Source of the DNA: JBLFWJ01 sp047611425
GTDB lineage: Bacteria > Bacteroidota > Bacteroidia > UBA10329
DNA length: 43,969 nt
Direction: 5' to 3'
NCBI GenBank assembly: GCA_047611425.1
Contig: JBLFWJ010000003.1
Coordinates: 1-43,969, forward strand
Made by a program: the position numbers and the translations under genes. Numbering within the stretch: position 1 is the first letter of the stretch; the number at the start of each line of letters is the position of its first letter. Under the pieces are notes generated by a model that saw only the letters and a list, made by a program, of their open reading frames with translations, did no database searches and had not been told where the DNA came from. Below are positions 7,476 to 16,246 of this stretch, one piece after another.

Positions 7476-8521
7476 TTAAAAGAAAGTTCAGTGTATTAGT
7501 CGGCCTACTGGTCGTATTGGGGCTTGTTCAACTTTTCATTTTTAGCTCTGTTGAAAAAGGATCTGAGGACAAAGAGTACCAGCAGGCTTTCAACCAAGAC
7601 TATCGAATTTATACCCTCAATATCCCTGCGGATCTTGAGTTCTGTGGTGAGCAAATTCCTGTTCACGACATTGATATTCGGGAACGCTTAGACCGAGAGT
7701 TGTTGGTTAACACGTATTGGCAGAGTAACTCATTGCTGTACATAAAGCGCTCAAAAAAGTGGTTCCCAATCATTGAACCGATTCTTGCAGCCAACGGAAT
7801 TCCTGATGATTTCAAGTACTTGGCTTTAATAGAGAGCGGATTGACCAACGTGGTGAGCCCTTCTGGAGCAACCGGTTTTTGGCAATTGATGAAGGAGACG
7901 GGAAAAGAGTTTGGTTTAGAAGTAAACAAGGAAGTTGACGAACGGTACAACTTAACTCTTGCGACAAAGGCAGCGTGTAAATATTTAAAGCAAGCCTACA
8001 GCCGATACGGAAACTGGACCTTAGCAGCTGCTAGCTACAATATGGGCATGAACGGTGTAGACCGTCAGCTCAAGCGTCAGCAAGCAGATAGCTATTACGA
8101 TCTTTTGTTGAATTCCGAAACTTCACGTTATGTGTTTCGTGTAATTGCAGCAAAAGAGATTCTCACCAACACAACTAAATACGGATTCAGGTTCCGCGAA
8201 AAAGACCTCTACCCTACTCCACAGGTACAGTCCATCAAAGTGGATACCACAATTGACAACCTTGTGACCTTTGCCAAGGCGAATGATGTGAGCTATAAAA
8301 TTCTTAAAATCTTCAACCCGTGGTTGAGGCAAACCAATTTGCCTAATTCTTCAGGAAAGCAATATTCTATTGATTTTCCAACTGCAGGTTATTTCGATCA
8401 TCATAGTAATGGCCAAGAATTAAACCCAGCGTTTGTGGATAGCTTGGAATCGATTGCCGATTCCGTTATCGTTTACCCTACCGATACGCTTATCGCAGAA
8501 CCCAGTTCTGAGAATGAGTAA
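7472..8521 (+). CDS. membrane-anchored lytic murein transglycosylase (SLT domain)
   Basis: 349 residues. An N-terminal hydrophobic segment (about 8-27) anchors or exports it. The SLT goose-lysozyme-like domain spans about 95-230: catalytic Glu in the LIESGLTN motif, then SPSGATGFWQLM and the closing AAASYNMG motif. A LysM-like stretch follows (about 260-305). It cleaves peptidoglycan between MurNAc and GlcNAc with 1,6-anhydro formation, in the periplasm, in MltD/MltE-like fashion. Translationally coupled to the upstream transferase (4-base overlap) and overlapping uvrA by 8 bases. The neighbours suggest it opens the wall for surface polysaccharide assembly, but that is an inference. Confidence 0.9.
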   Translation: MIKRKFSVLVGLLVVLGLVQLFIFSSVEKGSEDKEYQQAFNQDYRIYTLNIPADLEFCGEQIPVHDIDIRERLDRELLVNTYWQSNSLLYIKRSKKWFPIIEPILAANGIPDDFKYLALIESGLTNVVSPSGATGFWQLMKETGKEFGLEVNKEVDERYNLTLATKAACKYLKQAYSRYGNWTLAAASYNMGMNGVDRQLKRQQADSYYDLLLNSETSRYVFRVIAAKEILTNTTKYGFRFREKDLYPTPQVQSIKVDTTIDNLVTFAKANDVSYKILKIFNPWLRQTNLPNSSGKQYSIDFPTAGYFDHHSNGQELNPAFVDSLESIADSVIVYPTDTLIAEPSSENE

Positions 8522-11375
8522 AAAGAAGTCGGGATTCGTTGCTCAGCCCTACTTGGAAGTGAATGGCGCTCGCGTTCACAACCTTAAGAATATTGACGTA
8601 AAAATTCCTCGATATAAACTAGTGGTAATCACTGGATTGAGCGGAAGCGGAAAATCCTCTTTAGCATTCGACACGATTTACGCTGAAGGACAAAGACGTT
8701 ATATAGAAACGTTTTCGGCCTATGCCCGTCAATTTATGGGCAATCTAGAACGGCCAGATGTAGACAACATTACAGGCCTAAGTCCAGTAATTAGCATAGA
8801 GCAAAAGTCTACCAATCGTAGCCCGAGATCTACGGTAGGAACAATTACTGAGATCTACGATTTATTCCGTTTGATGTACGCTCGGGCATCCATTGCCTAC
8901 AGCTACAACACTGATGAGCGTATGATCAAGCATACGGATGATGACATGCTTCAAATTCTGAAAGATGAATTTGAAGGCAAACGCATTATTCTGATGGCAC
9001 CGGTGATAAAAGGCCGAAAGGGACATTATCGCGAGCTTTTCGATCAATTCAGAAGACAGGGTTTTCAACGGGTTCGAGTTGATGGAGAAATTCTAGAATT
9101 GGACTCAGAGATTAAACTGGACAGGTACAAGGTTCATGATATTGAACTGGTTACAGATCGAGTTAAGGTTGATGAATCCAATCATAAAAGACTTCGCGAT
9201 TCTTTGAACTTGGCAATGAAGCATGGAAAGGGATCCCTCCTAATCCAGGACCATGAAACCGGTGAAACACGATTTTTGAGCCGAGCGTTGATGTGTCCAA
9301 CCTCAGGCATCGCCTATGATGAACCTCAACCTAATTTGTTTTCTTTCAATTCACCCTATGGTGCATGTCCAACCTGTAACGGGTTAGGAAACGTGTCGGA
9401 GATTGACAGAGAGAAGATCATTCCGAAAACCACGCTTTCTATTGCCCGTGGTGGCATTGCTCCTCTGGGAGAGCAAAAGAATACTTGGATTTTTCACCAA
9501 CTCGAGGCAATTGGTGATAAGTATGATTTCAAATTAAACACACCCATCAAGGATATTTCGGAAGAAGCTTTGAATGTGATCCTTCAGGGATCAAACGAAG
9601 TTTTCAAGGTGAAGCAGAGTGAAGGATCCACATCAAGCAATGTATCTCTGTCCTTTGAAGGAATTATGAGCTTTATCTCTCGCCAAGCGACAATGTCAGA
9701 CTCCGCTCGATTGGAAAAATGGGCTAAAGGATTTACCTCTAGGAAAGAGTGCGACAACTGCAATGGGGATCGGCTTAAAAAGGAATCACTCTACTTTAAA
9801 GTAGCAGATAAGAACATAGCCGAAGTCGCTAGAATGGATCTTCAAGCTTTGGGAGATTGGCTAGCCACGGTTGAAGAGAAACTGGATGAACGGCAATTGC
9901 TAATTGGTCATGAGATTTTAAAGGAAATTCAAACACGGCTGCAATTCTTACTAGATGTTGGGCTTGAATATTTGGCACTAGACCGACCAAGCCGATCACT
10001 TTCTGGTGGAGAAGCTCAAAGAATAAGATTGGCTACACAAATTGGTTCCGAATTAGTTGGTGTGCTCTACATCCTAGATGAACCAAGCATTGGATTGCAT
10101 CAACGAGATAATCAACGCTTAATTAAAGCATTGCAAAAACTACGTGACACGGGTAATTCCGTTATCGTGGTTGAGCATGACAAGGACATGATGATGGCTG
10201 CAGATCAGGTCATTGATCTTGGCCCAGGCGCTGGAATTCATGGTGGTGAGTTGGTTGGGCAAGATGTTGCCTCTGCCCTGCCCCATGAACGGTCTCTAAC
10301 CGCTGGTTACTTGAGTGGCGGAATGAGTATTCCATTTAGAAAGAAGCCTCGGAAAGGAACTGGAAAGTTCCTAACCCTCAAAGGTGCTACTGGCAACAAT
10401 CTCAAAAACGTTGACCTCAAACTTCCTTTAGGAAAGATGATTTGCGTTACTGGCGTTTCTGGAAGTGGAAAATCAAGCTTGATTAACAGCACCTTGCATC
10501 CAGTTCTATCCAACGAATTACATCGTGCGGAAAGACAATATCTTCCGTACAAAAAACTGGTTGGTCTTGAAAATCTAGACAAGGTAATTGGTATAGACCA
10601 AACTCCAATCGGACGAACACCTAGATCAAACCCAGCAACATATACAGGTGTGTTTTCGGATATACGCGCCCTATATGCTTCGTTACCTGAAGCACAGATT
10701 CGAGGGTACAAAGCAGGCCGGTTTTCTTTCAACGTAAAGGGTGGTCGATGTGAAGAATGCAGAGGTGCTGGTGTTCGAACCATCGAAATGAATTTCTTGC
10801 CAGATGTACATGTTCATTGTACAACCTGCAATGGCAGAAGATTCAATCGCGAAACACTTGAAGTTCGATTCAAAGGAAAATCGATTTCTGACTTGCTTGA
10901 TATGAACATTGAGCAAGCCATGGAATTCTTTGAAGGCATTCCAAGCATCCTTCGAAAGATTAGCACCATAAATGATGTTGGTCTTGGATACATCAGTCTA
11001 GGCCAGAGTTCCACAACCCTGTCTGGTGGTGAAGCACAGCGAATAAAGTTGGCTTCTGAACTGTCCAAGAAAGACACTGGTCAGACCCTTTACATTCTGG
11101 ATGAACCAACAACGGGCCTTCATTTCGAAGATGTTCGTGTTTTACTTGGTGTACTAGACAAACTTGCAGATCGCGGCAATACTGTTTTGATAATTGAACA
11201 TAATATGGATGTAATCCGCTCAGCAGACTACATCATCGATATCGGAAAAGAAGGTGGTGAGCGTGGTGGTGAAATAATTGCCCAGGGATCACCGTTAAAG
11301 GTTGCGACTGAGACAAATTCCTACACCGGTGTTTTTCTAAAAGAAGAATTCGATTCGTTAGGAATCAAAATCTAA
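8514..11375 (+). CDS. uvrA: UvrABC excinuclease subunit A
   Basis: 953 residues from the ATG at 8514 (MSKKKSGF). The frame is open further upstream, but that part overlaps the transglycosylase gene by another 81 bases and lacks homology. Two ABC ATPase modules are complete: Walker A GLSGSGKSSL (41-50) and GVSGSGKSSL in the second half, ABC signatures SLSGGEAQRIRLA and TLSGGEAQRIKLA, and Walker B LYILDEPS/LYILDEPT. The C-terminal zinc finger is complete (CEEC...CTTC). The N-terminal zinc site reads CPTS (261-264) and later CPTC (285-288), so the second Cys of the E. coli-type quartet is Ser. UvrA finds DNA lesions in nucleotide excision repair. It overlaps the upstream gene by 8 bases, an unexpected operon partner for a DNA repair gene. 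Confidence 0.97.
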   Translation: MSKKKSGFVAQPYLEVNGARVHNLKNIDVKIPRYKLVVITGLSGSGKSSLAFDTIYAEGQRRYIETFSAYARQFMGNLERPDVDNITGLSPVISIEQKSTNRSPRSTVGTITEIYDLFRLMYARASIAYSYNTDERMIKHTDDDMLQILKDEFEGKRIILMAPVIKGRKGHYRELFDQFRRQGFQRVRVDGEILELDSEIKLDRYKVHDIELVTDRVKVDESNHKRLRDSLNLAMKHGKGSLLIQDHETGETRFLSRALMCPTSGIAYDEPQPNLFSFNSPYGACPTCNGLGNVSEIDREKIIPKTTLSIARGGIAPLGEQKNTWIFHQLEAIGDKYDFKLNTPIKDISEEALNVILQGSNEVFKVKQSEGSTSSNVSLSFEGIMSFISRQATMSDSARLEKWAKGFTSRKECDNCNGDRLKKESLYFKVADKNIAEVARMDLQALGDWLATVEEKLDERQLLIGHEILKEIQTRLQFLLDVGLEYLALDRPSRSLSGGEAQRIRLATQIGSELVGVLYILDEPSIGLHQRDNQRLIKALQKLRDTGNSVIVVEHDKDMMMAADQVIDLGPGAGIHGGELVGQDVASALPHERSLTAGYLSGGMSIPFRKKPRKGTGKFLTLKGATGNNLKNVDLKLPLGKMICVTGVSGSGKSSLINSTLHPVLSNELHRAERQYLPYKKLVGLENLDKVIGIDQTPIGRTPRSNPATYTGVFSDIRALYASLPEAQIRGYKAGRFSFNVKGGRCEECRGAGVRTIEMNFLPDVHVHCTTCNGRRFNRETLEVRFKGKSISDLLDMNIEQAMEFFEGIPSILRKISTINDVGLGYISLGQSSTTLSGGEAQRIKLASELSKKDTGQTLYILDEPTTGLHFEDVRVLLGVLDKLADRGNTVLIIEHNMDVIRSADYIIDIGKEGGERGGEIIAQGSPLKVATETNSYTGVFLKEEFDSLGIKI

Positions 11376-11450
11376 TTGTTACGATTCTTCACTAACCTTG
11401 AACGCTAATTTGAGTACAATTGGCAATTCATTGATTTCAATATTTCCATC

Positions 11451-12161
11451 ATGACAGAAAAAGACAAGAGAATTCAACGTGCACTGAAAGAGAAAAGTTG
11501 GAACGAGATAAAGACGAACGATTCTTGGCAGATCTTTAAAATTATGAGTGAGTTTGTGGATGGTTTCGAGTCAATGGCTCGAATTGGTCCATGCGTTTCC
11601 ATTTTCGGATCAGCGCGTACAAAAGAGGATAACCCACATTATATCTTGGCTGAAGAAATCGCCTTCCACCTTGCCGAATTGGGCTTTGGAATTATTACCG
11701 GAGGAGGACCAGGAATTATGGAAGCAGGTAACAAAGGTGCTAATCGCGCAGGCGGTAAATCTGTTGGGTTGAACATAGACCTGCCTCACGAGCAATCATC
11801 CAATCCGTATATAGATCACGATAAAGACATCAATTTCGATTATTTCTTTGTTCGAAAATTGATGTTCATGAAATACGCTCAAGGATTTGTAGTACTCCCC
11901 GGGGGATTTGGAACCTTGGACGAATTGTTTGAAGCAATCACATTAATTCAAACGGGAAAAGTCGCACAGTTTCCTATTATTCTCGTTAGTTCGGAATACT
12001 GGAATGGTATGCTTGATTGGATAAAATCTACCATGCTTAGCCAAGAAGGAAACATCAGCCCTGAAGACTTAGACTTGATTACGGTTGTTGACACATGTGA
12101 AGAAGTATCCCAGGCTATCGACAATTTCTATTCTAAACACAAACTCAAGCCTAATTACTAG
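11451..12161 (+). CDS. LOG-family protein (TIGR00730-type Rossmann fold)
   Basis: 236 residues. The family motifs are complete: GSART near residue 50, GGGPGIMEAGNKGA (about 83-96) and PGGFGTLDELFEAITLIQTGK (about 150-170), which includes the PGGxGTxxE active-site signature. LOG proteins hydrolyse nucleoside 5'-monophosphates to base plus ribose 5-phosphate; in plants and some bacteria this releases cytokinins, in others it is a nucleotide salvage or pyrimidine/purine nucleotidase role. Cytoplasmic. The gap of 75 bases from uvrA has no strong promoter, only weak -7 look-alikes, so it may be the last gene of the uvrA operon or independent. Physiological substrate unknown. Confidence 0.9.
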   Translation: MTEKDKRIQRALKEKSWNEIKTNDSWQIFKIMSEFVDGFESMARIGPCVSIFGSARTKEDNPHYILAEEIAFHLAELGFGIITGGGPGIMEAGNKGANRAGGKSVGLNIDLPHEQSSNPYIDHDKDINFDYFFVRKLMFMKYAQGFVVLPGGFGTLDELFEAITLIQTGKVAQFPIILVSSEYWNGMLDWIKSTMLSQEGNISPEDLDLITVVDTCEEVSQAIDNFYSKHKLKPNY

Positions 12162-12265
12162 GATTTAACAATTCAACGTTAATTGATTACCAAGTTTTCC
12201 CCTCGATTATCATTTGAATTAATGGTTATTTTAGCCCGCTGTATAGCTGTAGACCGAAAAACCAT

Positions 12266-13663
12266 ATGAGCATCAGAACTTTACTCTCTGCCCTATTCAT
12301 CTTTCTTTTTGTTTCAGGGTTTGCACAAGAATCTCCAGAAGGAGATGATGCGGTAACAACCGAGACAGAGACGGCCGAAAAGGAGCCTAAGGTCAAAAAG
12401 CCAAAGCCACCTTACTACGACCATAAATTGCCTTCAATTCAAATTAATGGTGGTAATCTTTCATTGTTGTCAGATGATATGGATAGCAAGAATCAACCTT
12501 TTGTAGGGGCCAATTTAAGATGGGCTTATGGTGCAAAAGTGGAATATCGTCCGTTGAACTATTTAGGCGTTTCACTTGGAGTTATGATGGGGTCAGTTGC
12601 AAATAAGCAGAGAGCCGGTAATCAATTCAACAATTACACGGTTGAAACTGACATTCTAAGTGCAGAATTCAACGTTATTATACCGCTTGATAATAATGTA
12701 ATCATAAACCGAGCAAGCAAATTTGCTCCATACCTTTTTGGAGGCGTAGCATATCAGTGGTTTAGCACAAAGGCCGATAATTATAGTTCAGACGGCAGAT
12801 ACTACCATTATTGGAGAGACGGTAATGTTTATGATCGAATCGAGGACATTGACCATTCCAATCGCAGAGAGCAACTTTCACATGACCAGAACTATGAAAC
12901 TCCTTTAAAAGAGGGATACGGTGATTCTGTTAGATATGATCGAGCTCAATTGGCTTTTCCTTTTGGACTTGGATTAAGATTCAAATTTTCCAATTCATTC
13001 TATGCCGACCTATCTGCTACATATTACTGGAGCATGTCGGATTACTTGGACAACTATAAATCTGATGAAGGAACCCAAACAGACCACATGCTGTACACCT
13101 CTGTGGGGTTTGGATACAACATTGGAGCCCGAAAGAAAAAACCGGATAGCACTCAGTTTGACCTAATTGACTTTAAGGCCCTGGATCAAGATGACGATGA
13201 TGGAGATGGCGTTAGAAACATGGAAGACCTGTGTGCAGGTACACCTCAGGGAACTGGAGTTGACGAAAAGGGTTGCCCAACTGACGAAGACAATGATGGG
13301 GTGCCTGATTACATAGACGATGAATCAGGTTCTGCAGAAGGTGCATTGGTTGATGCTAGAGGAGTGACCATTGGAGACGTGATACCAGGAACTGATACGT
13401 TAGCTGTTAAGCACAGTGTGGTTTATTTGGCCTACCCTAGCCAAAAATTCAAGCCAATGGGATCGATTTACAATACTGAATCGATAGAAGATGCAGGTAA
13501 TAGGTCAGCTGATTTAGGTGACTTTAAAGATGCCGATTACGATGGTGATGGTTACATCTCAAGTGAGGAAATCACGTTAGCAATTGATGCCTTCTTTGAA
13601 GGTGAGTTGGATTACTCAGCAGATAAACTGCATGATCTTATGGATTTCTTCTTCGATCAATAA
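12266..13663 (+). CDS. outer-membrane beta-barrel protein with TSP3 repeats and C-terminal EF-hand-like module (paralogue 1)
   Basis: 465 residues. Signal peptide (1-20, FVSGFAQ). Residues about 50-295 alternate amphipathic strands like an OmpA-type barrel and carry the family motif YHYWRDG. Residues about 308-352 are thrombospondin type-3 Ca-binding repeats (DDDGDGVRNMEDLC, GCPTDEDNDGVPDY). After a spacer with KH.V.YL.YP, the last 44 residues hold an EF-hand loop DYDGDGYISSEE followed by FFEGELDYS and end FFFDQ. This end is shared with the next three paralogues. No OmpA peptidoglycan-binding domain. First of five tandem relatives; 9 bases separate it from the next. Probable Ca-binding outer-membrane protein; its task is unknown. 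Confidence 0.82.
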   Translation: MSIRTLLSALFIFLFVSGFAQESPEGDDAVTTETETAEKEPKVKKPKPPYYDHKLPSIQINGGNLSLLSDDMDSKNQPFVGANLRWAYGAKVEYRPLNYLGVSLGVMMGSVANKQRAGNQFNNYTVETDILSAEFNVIIPLDNNVIINRASKFAPYLFGGVAYQWFSTKADNYSSDGRYYHYWRDGNVYDRIEDIDHSNRREQLSHDQNYETPLKEGYGDSVRYDRAQLAFPFGLGLRFKFSNSFYADLSATYYWSMSDYLDNYKSDEGTQTDHMLYTSVGFGYNIGARKKKPDSTQFDLIDFKALDQDDDDGDGVRNMEDLCAGTPQGTGVDEKGCPTDEDNDGVPDYIDDESGSAEGALVDARGVTIGDVIPGTDTLAVKHSVVYLAYPSQKFKPMGSIYNTESIEDAGNRSADLGDFKDADYDGDGYISSEEITLAIDAFFEGELDYSADKLHDLMDFFFDQ

Positions 13664-13672
13664 TTAACTAAG

Positions 13673-14994
13673 ATGACAACCAGAAACATCTTTACTTGGT
13701 TGCTCTTGGTTTGCGCAAGACACTCCGTCAACTCATCTTCCTTCCAAAAAGGACTCACTCCGACTTGCACGCAAGACCTTTGAAAAGGAGAACGACATTA
13801 AAATGCCCCAGTTTGGTATTAGTGCGGGTGTTCTAAACTATTTTTGGTGAACCTGACCACAACGGACGGACCAATCCATTGGTTGTTAGTTATGGGGTCA
13901 ACGCAAGTATCATTCAGAATTTGAGTCCTTCCTTCGGATTGAAATCCGAGTACATGCATGCACGTCTTATATTTAATAAAGAGGACGGTCCGTCAAATAA
14001 TTTCTGAACGGACATTAACGCGGGATACGTCCAAATCTTCTACAACTTCGCAAGAATTCTCCCGCAAAATAGAATCCTGAACCCTTTTATTGCAATTGGT
14101 GTTGGCACCTTCAATTCCAAAGGAGATCTCAAGAGTGCAGAGGGATATCGATACTTCGAACATTCTGATGGTTCACTTTGGAGTTTACCAGAAGAATCTG
14201 AATTTTCGGATGATGCGGTTGATTTGGTTAGAGACCATGTATATGAATCGGATCTTCATGAAGAAAATATAGACGGATTAGGAAAATACAGCCAATTCGC
14301 CCTATCAGTTCCTGCAACATTCGGATTAAATTTTCAGATTTCTAATCGGGCAAGTCTTCAAGTTTCGTCCGCATTTCACTGGACTACAACAGATCTCATA
14401 GATAACATTAGTTCAAAAGGGGATGATAAAAACGACATGATTCTTTACAATTCCATCTCATTCTTTTACGATTTCCTCTCTCCAAAAAAAACTAGGAAGA
14501 GTAATTACAATCAGGTCGAATTCTTCAGCCTAGAAGGTGATGGAGATGGGGTTAAAGATTTCGAAGATTTATGTCCATACACACCAAAAGGTTCGCCAGT
14601 ATCAACAATTGGTTGTGCCCTTGATGGAGATGAAGTACCTGATAATCTAGATAAGGAGTTGACTTCCAACCCAGATTTACCAGTAAACAAAGATAGTGTT
14701 TCTATAAAAGATAGTCTGAAAGTAACTATAGCCTCGGATTCAGTGGCCACTAAACACGAAGTTCGGTACTTGGTTTATCCGGGTATGGCAGAAATGTACG
14801 CGGTGAAAAGAACCGGAAACTCACATCAAACGGCCATCAATCTTACCGGTTATCAGCAATTTGATTTGGATAAAGATGGATTCCTTAGCGTTGCAGAAGT
14901 ACATTCTGCAATCGATAAATTCTTCGAAGGAGAAATGCCAGAATTAACTGCTACAGACCTTGCTGGACTGATTGACCACTTCTTCGATCAATAA
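13673..14994 (+). pseudogene. frameshifted beta-barrel/TSP3/EF-hand protein (paralogue 2)
   Basis: The homology runs through three reading frames. From the ATG at 13673 comes a signal peptide (MTTRNIFTWLLL); near 13708-13716 the frame must shift by one base to continue FAQDTPSTHLP; in the T-run at 13840-13845 another +1 shift is needed to reach YFGEPDHNGR; and a TGA at 14005-14007 interrupts the third frame. From 14008 on the frame is intact to the TAA at 14994 and holds the family motif EHSDGS, YESDLHEENIDGLGKY, TSP3 repeats (DGDGVKDFEDLC) and the EF-hand end (DLDKDGFLSVAE ... HFFDQ). The lesions all lie in the first quarter, 13708-14007. Either a decaying gene or a cluster of sequencing errors; three independent defects favour decay. 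A residual product could start at 14224 or later. Confidence 0.8.
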
Positions 14995-15005
14995 AAAAAA
15001 GATAA

Positions 15006-15013
15006 TACCTTTA
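15006..15013 (+). promoter_or_regulatory. possible -7 box (TACCTTTA)
   Basis: One mismatch from TAnnTTTG, 11 bases after the pseudogene stop and 29 bases before the next ATG. It would let the SPOR-like gene be expressed independently of the broken upstream gene. Confidence 0.45.
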
Positions 15014-15042
15014 GCCGCTTAACAATCAAGACCTTAGTACCT

Positions 15043-16161
15043 ATGAACTTTAGGAATATAACCAGTTTCTTCGTGATAGTAATGGTGCTTGCAGTAACAA
15101 CTGCACAAGCCCAAGTTAGTGTTACTACTAACCTTCCTGCGAGTGCAGCTCCAGGCAGTCAATTTCTAGTCGAGCTAACAGTAACTAAACCTGGAGTAAC
15201 TGGGTTTGCCAAATTGGAGCAAAGCCTCCCTACTGGTTTTGAAGCTTCGGCCGGACAAACAGCTAACGCAACATTCTCCTTCAAAGACAGAAAGGTTAAG
15301 TTTTTATGGATGGCACTTCCTAATGGAGACACATTTACCGTCTCTTATAAAGTGCAAGTAGATGCTTCATTGAGTGGTAACCAAATACTTGAAGGAAAAT
15401 TCGCTTACATAAAGGACAACGCTACGGAGAAGTATATTCTTCCAAAAGACATTATAGCTGTTGGTGCAGATCCGGCTGCCGCAGCTGAAGCTCAGGCTTT
15501 AGCTTCTATCGAAGCAGATGCCAAAGCAAAAGAAGATGCTGATGCAGCCGCTCGTGAAGCAGCTGCAGAATCTGAAGCCACAGCAGAAGAGGTGGTTGAA
15601 GAAACACCTGAAGTCGTTGAGGAAGTAGCCGAAGAAGTTGCTGAAGTCGTTGAAGTCGTTGAAGTGGTTGAAGAAGTTGACAACAGCGCTGCCGAGGCAG
15701 AAGTTGCTGCTGCTGAAGAAGCTGACAGACAAGCAAAAGAGGCTGAACTGGAAAGACTAAGAACTGAAAAAGCTTCAAGAGAAGCTGAAGCAGCCGCAAT
15801 TAAGGCAGCAGAACCCGTTGCAGTAGAAGTAGCTCCTACCAAGGAAGCCGCTCCAAATTACAATGATGCGATGCTTCAAAGCAAAGCAGGATTAGTTTTC
15901 CGAGTTCAAGTATCAGCAGGGCCAAATCAAGTAGATCCAGCAGTTGTAGCGAGCAAGCTAGGTTTAACCGAAACTGTAATGTTGGAAGAGAATGAGGGCA
16001 TGTTCAAGTATGTCGTTGGTGAGTTCGGAAGCTACAGACCTGCTAAAACTTTCTCCAACTCACTTAGAGATAATAATGGTGTTGACGGTCCTTTTGTTAC
16101 TGCCTATAAAGATGGATCTAGAATTCACGTTAAGGAAGCACTTGACATGGCAGGTCAATAA
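15043..16161 (+). CDS. secreted protein with Glu/Ala/Val-rich linker and C-terminal SPOR-like domain
   Basis: 372 residues. Signal peptide (1-23, VTTAQAQ). Residues about 24-140 form a beta-rich domain (LPASAAPGSQFLVELTV, GFAKLEQSLPTGF, FKDRKVKFLW) that reads like an immunoglobulin/cohesin-type fold. Residues about 145-275 are a low-complexity Ala/Glu/Val linker with VEEV and EVVEVV units and a probable coiled coil. The last 90 residues (FRVQVSAG ... FKYVVGEFGSYRPAKTFSNSL) have the SPOR pattern: a V.V..G strand, then (Y/F)..V.G.F.....A......L. SPOR domains bind denuded peptidoglycan, so the protein probably bridges wall and outer membrane. It sits inside the beta-barrel family cluster and is closed by a terminator at 16192-16219. 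N-terminal fold is a guess. Confidence 0.75.
   Translation: MNFRNITSFFVIVMVLAVTTAQAQVSVTTNLPASAAPGSQFLVELTVTKPGVTGFAKLEQSLPTGFEASAGQTANATFSFKDRKVKFLWMALPNGDTFTVSYKVQVDASLSGNQILEGKFAYIKDNATEKYILPKDIIAVGADPAAAAEAQALASIEADAKAKEDADAAAREAAAESEATAEEVVEETPEVVEEVAEEVAEVVEVVEVVEEVDNSAAEAEVAAAEEADRQAKEAELERLRTEKASREAEAAAIKAAEPVAVEVAPTKEAAPNYNDAMLQSKAGLVFRVQVSAGPNQVDPAVVASKLGLTETVMLEENEGMFKYVVGEFGSYRPAKTFSNSLRDNNGVDGPFVTAYKDGSRIHVKEALDMAGQ
15643..15678 (+). repeat. 9-bp tandem repeat GAAGTCGTT in the linker
   Basis: Two exact GAAGTCGTT units (15643-15660) followed by GAAGTGGTT and GAAGAAGTT; another exact copy lies at 15610-15618. Each unit encodes Glu-Val-Val (or Glu-Glu-Val), so expansion or contraction alters linker length without shifting the frame. 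Confidence 0.8.
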
Positions 16162-16191
16162 ACGCGCAAAAAAAACACAGACATTGACATG

Positions 16192-16219
16192 ACCTGGGCT
16201 TTGTCCCGGGTTATTTTTT
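16192..16219 (+). terminator. rho-independent terminator after the SPOR-like gene
   Basis: Stem ACCTGGG / CCCGGGT (7 bp, one G-U pair) with a 6-base loop CTTTGT, followed by TATTTTTT. It lies 30 bases after the stop at 16161 and before the next family member. Confidence 0.8.
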
Positions 16220-16246
16220 ACCTTGAACTTTCGTAAATCGGAATTG

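Noticed and set aside
8433..8513. Extended N-terminus of UvrA from an upstream ATG at 8433
   Set aside because: The extra 27 residues overlap the transglycosylase gene and do not resemble UvrA; the ATG at 8514 gives the standard start.
13673..14007. Programmed frameshifting as explanation for the broken paralogue
   Set aside because: Two shifts plus an in-frame stop at sites without a conserved slippery sequence and downstream structure fit decay or error better.
15492..15842. Minus-strand open frames opposite the linker of the SPOR-like gene
   Set aside because: They are the antisense of a GAA/GCT-rich repeat; low-complexity Ser/Ala or Leu/Gln translations are typical shadows.
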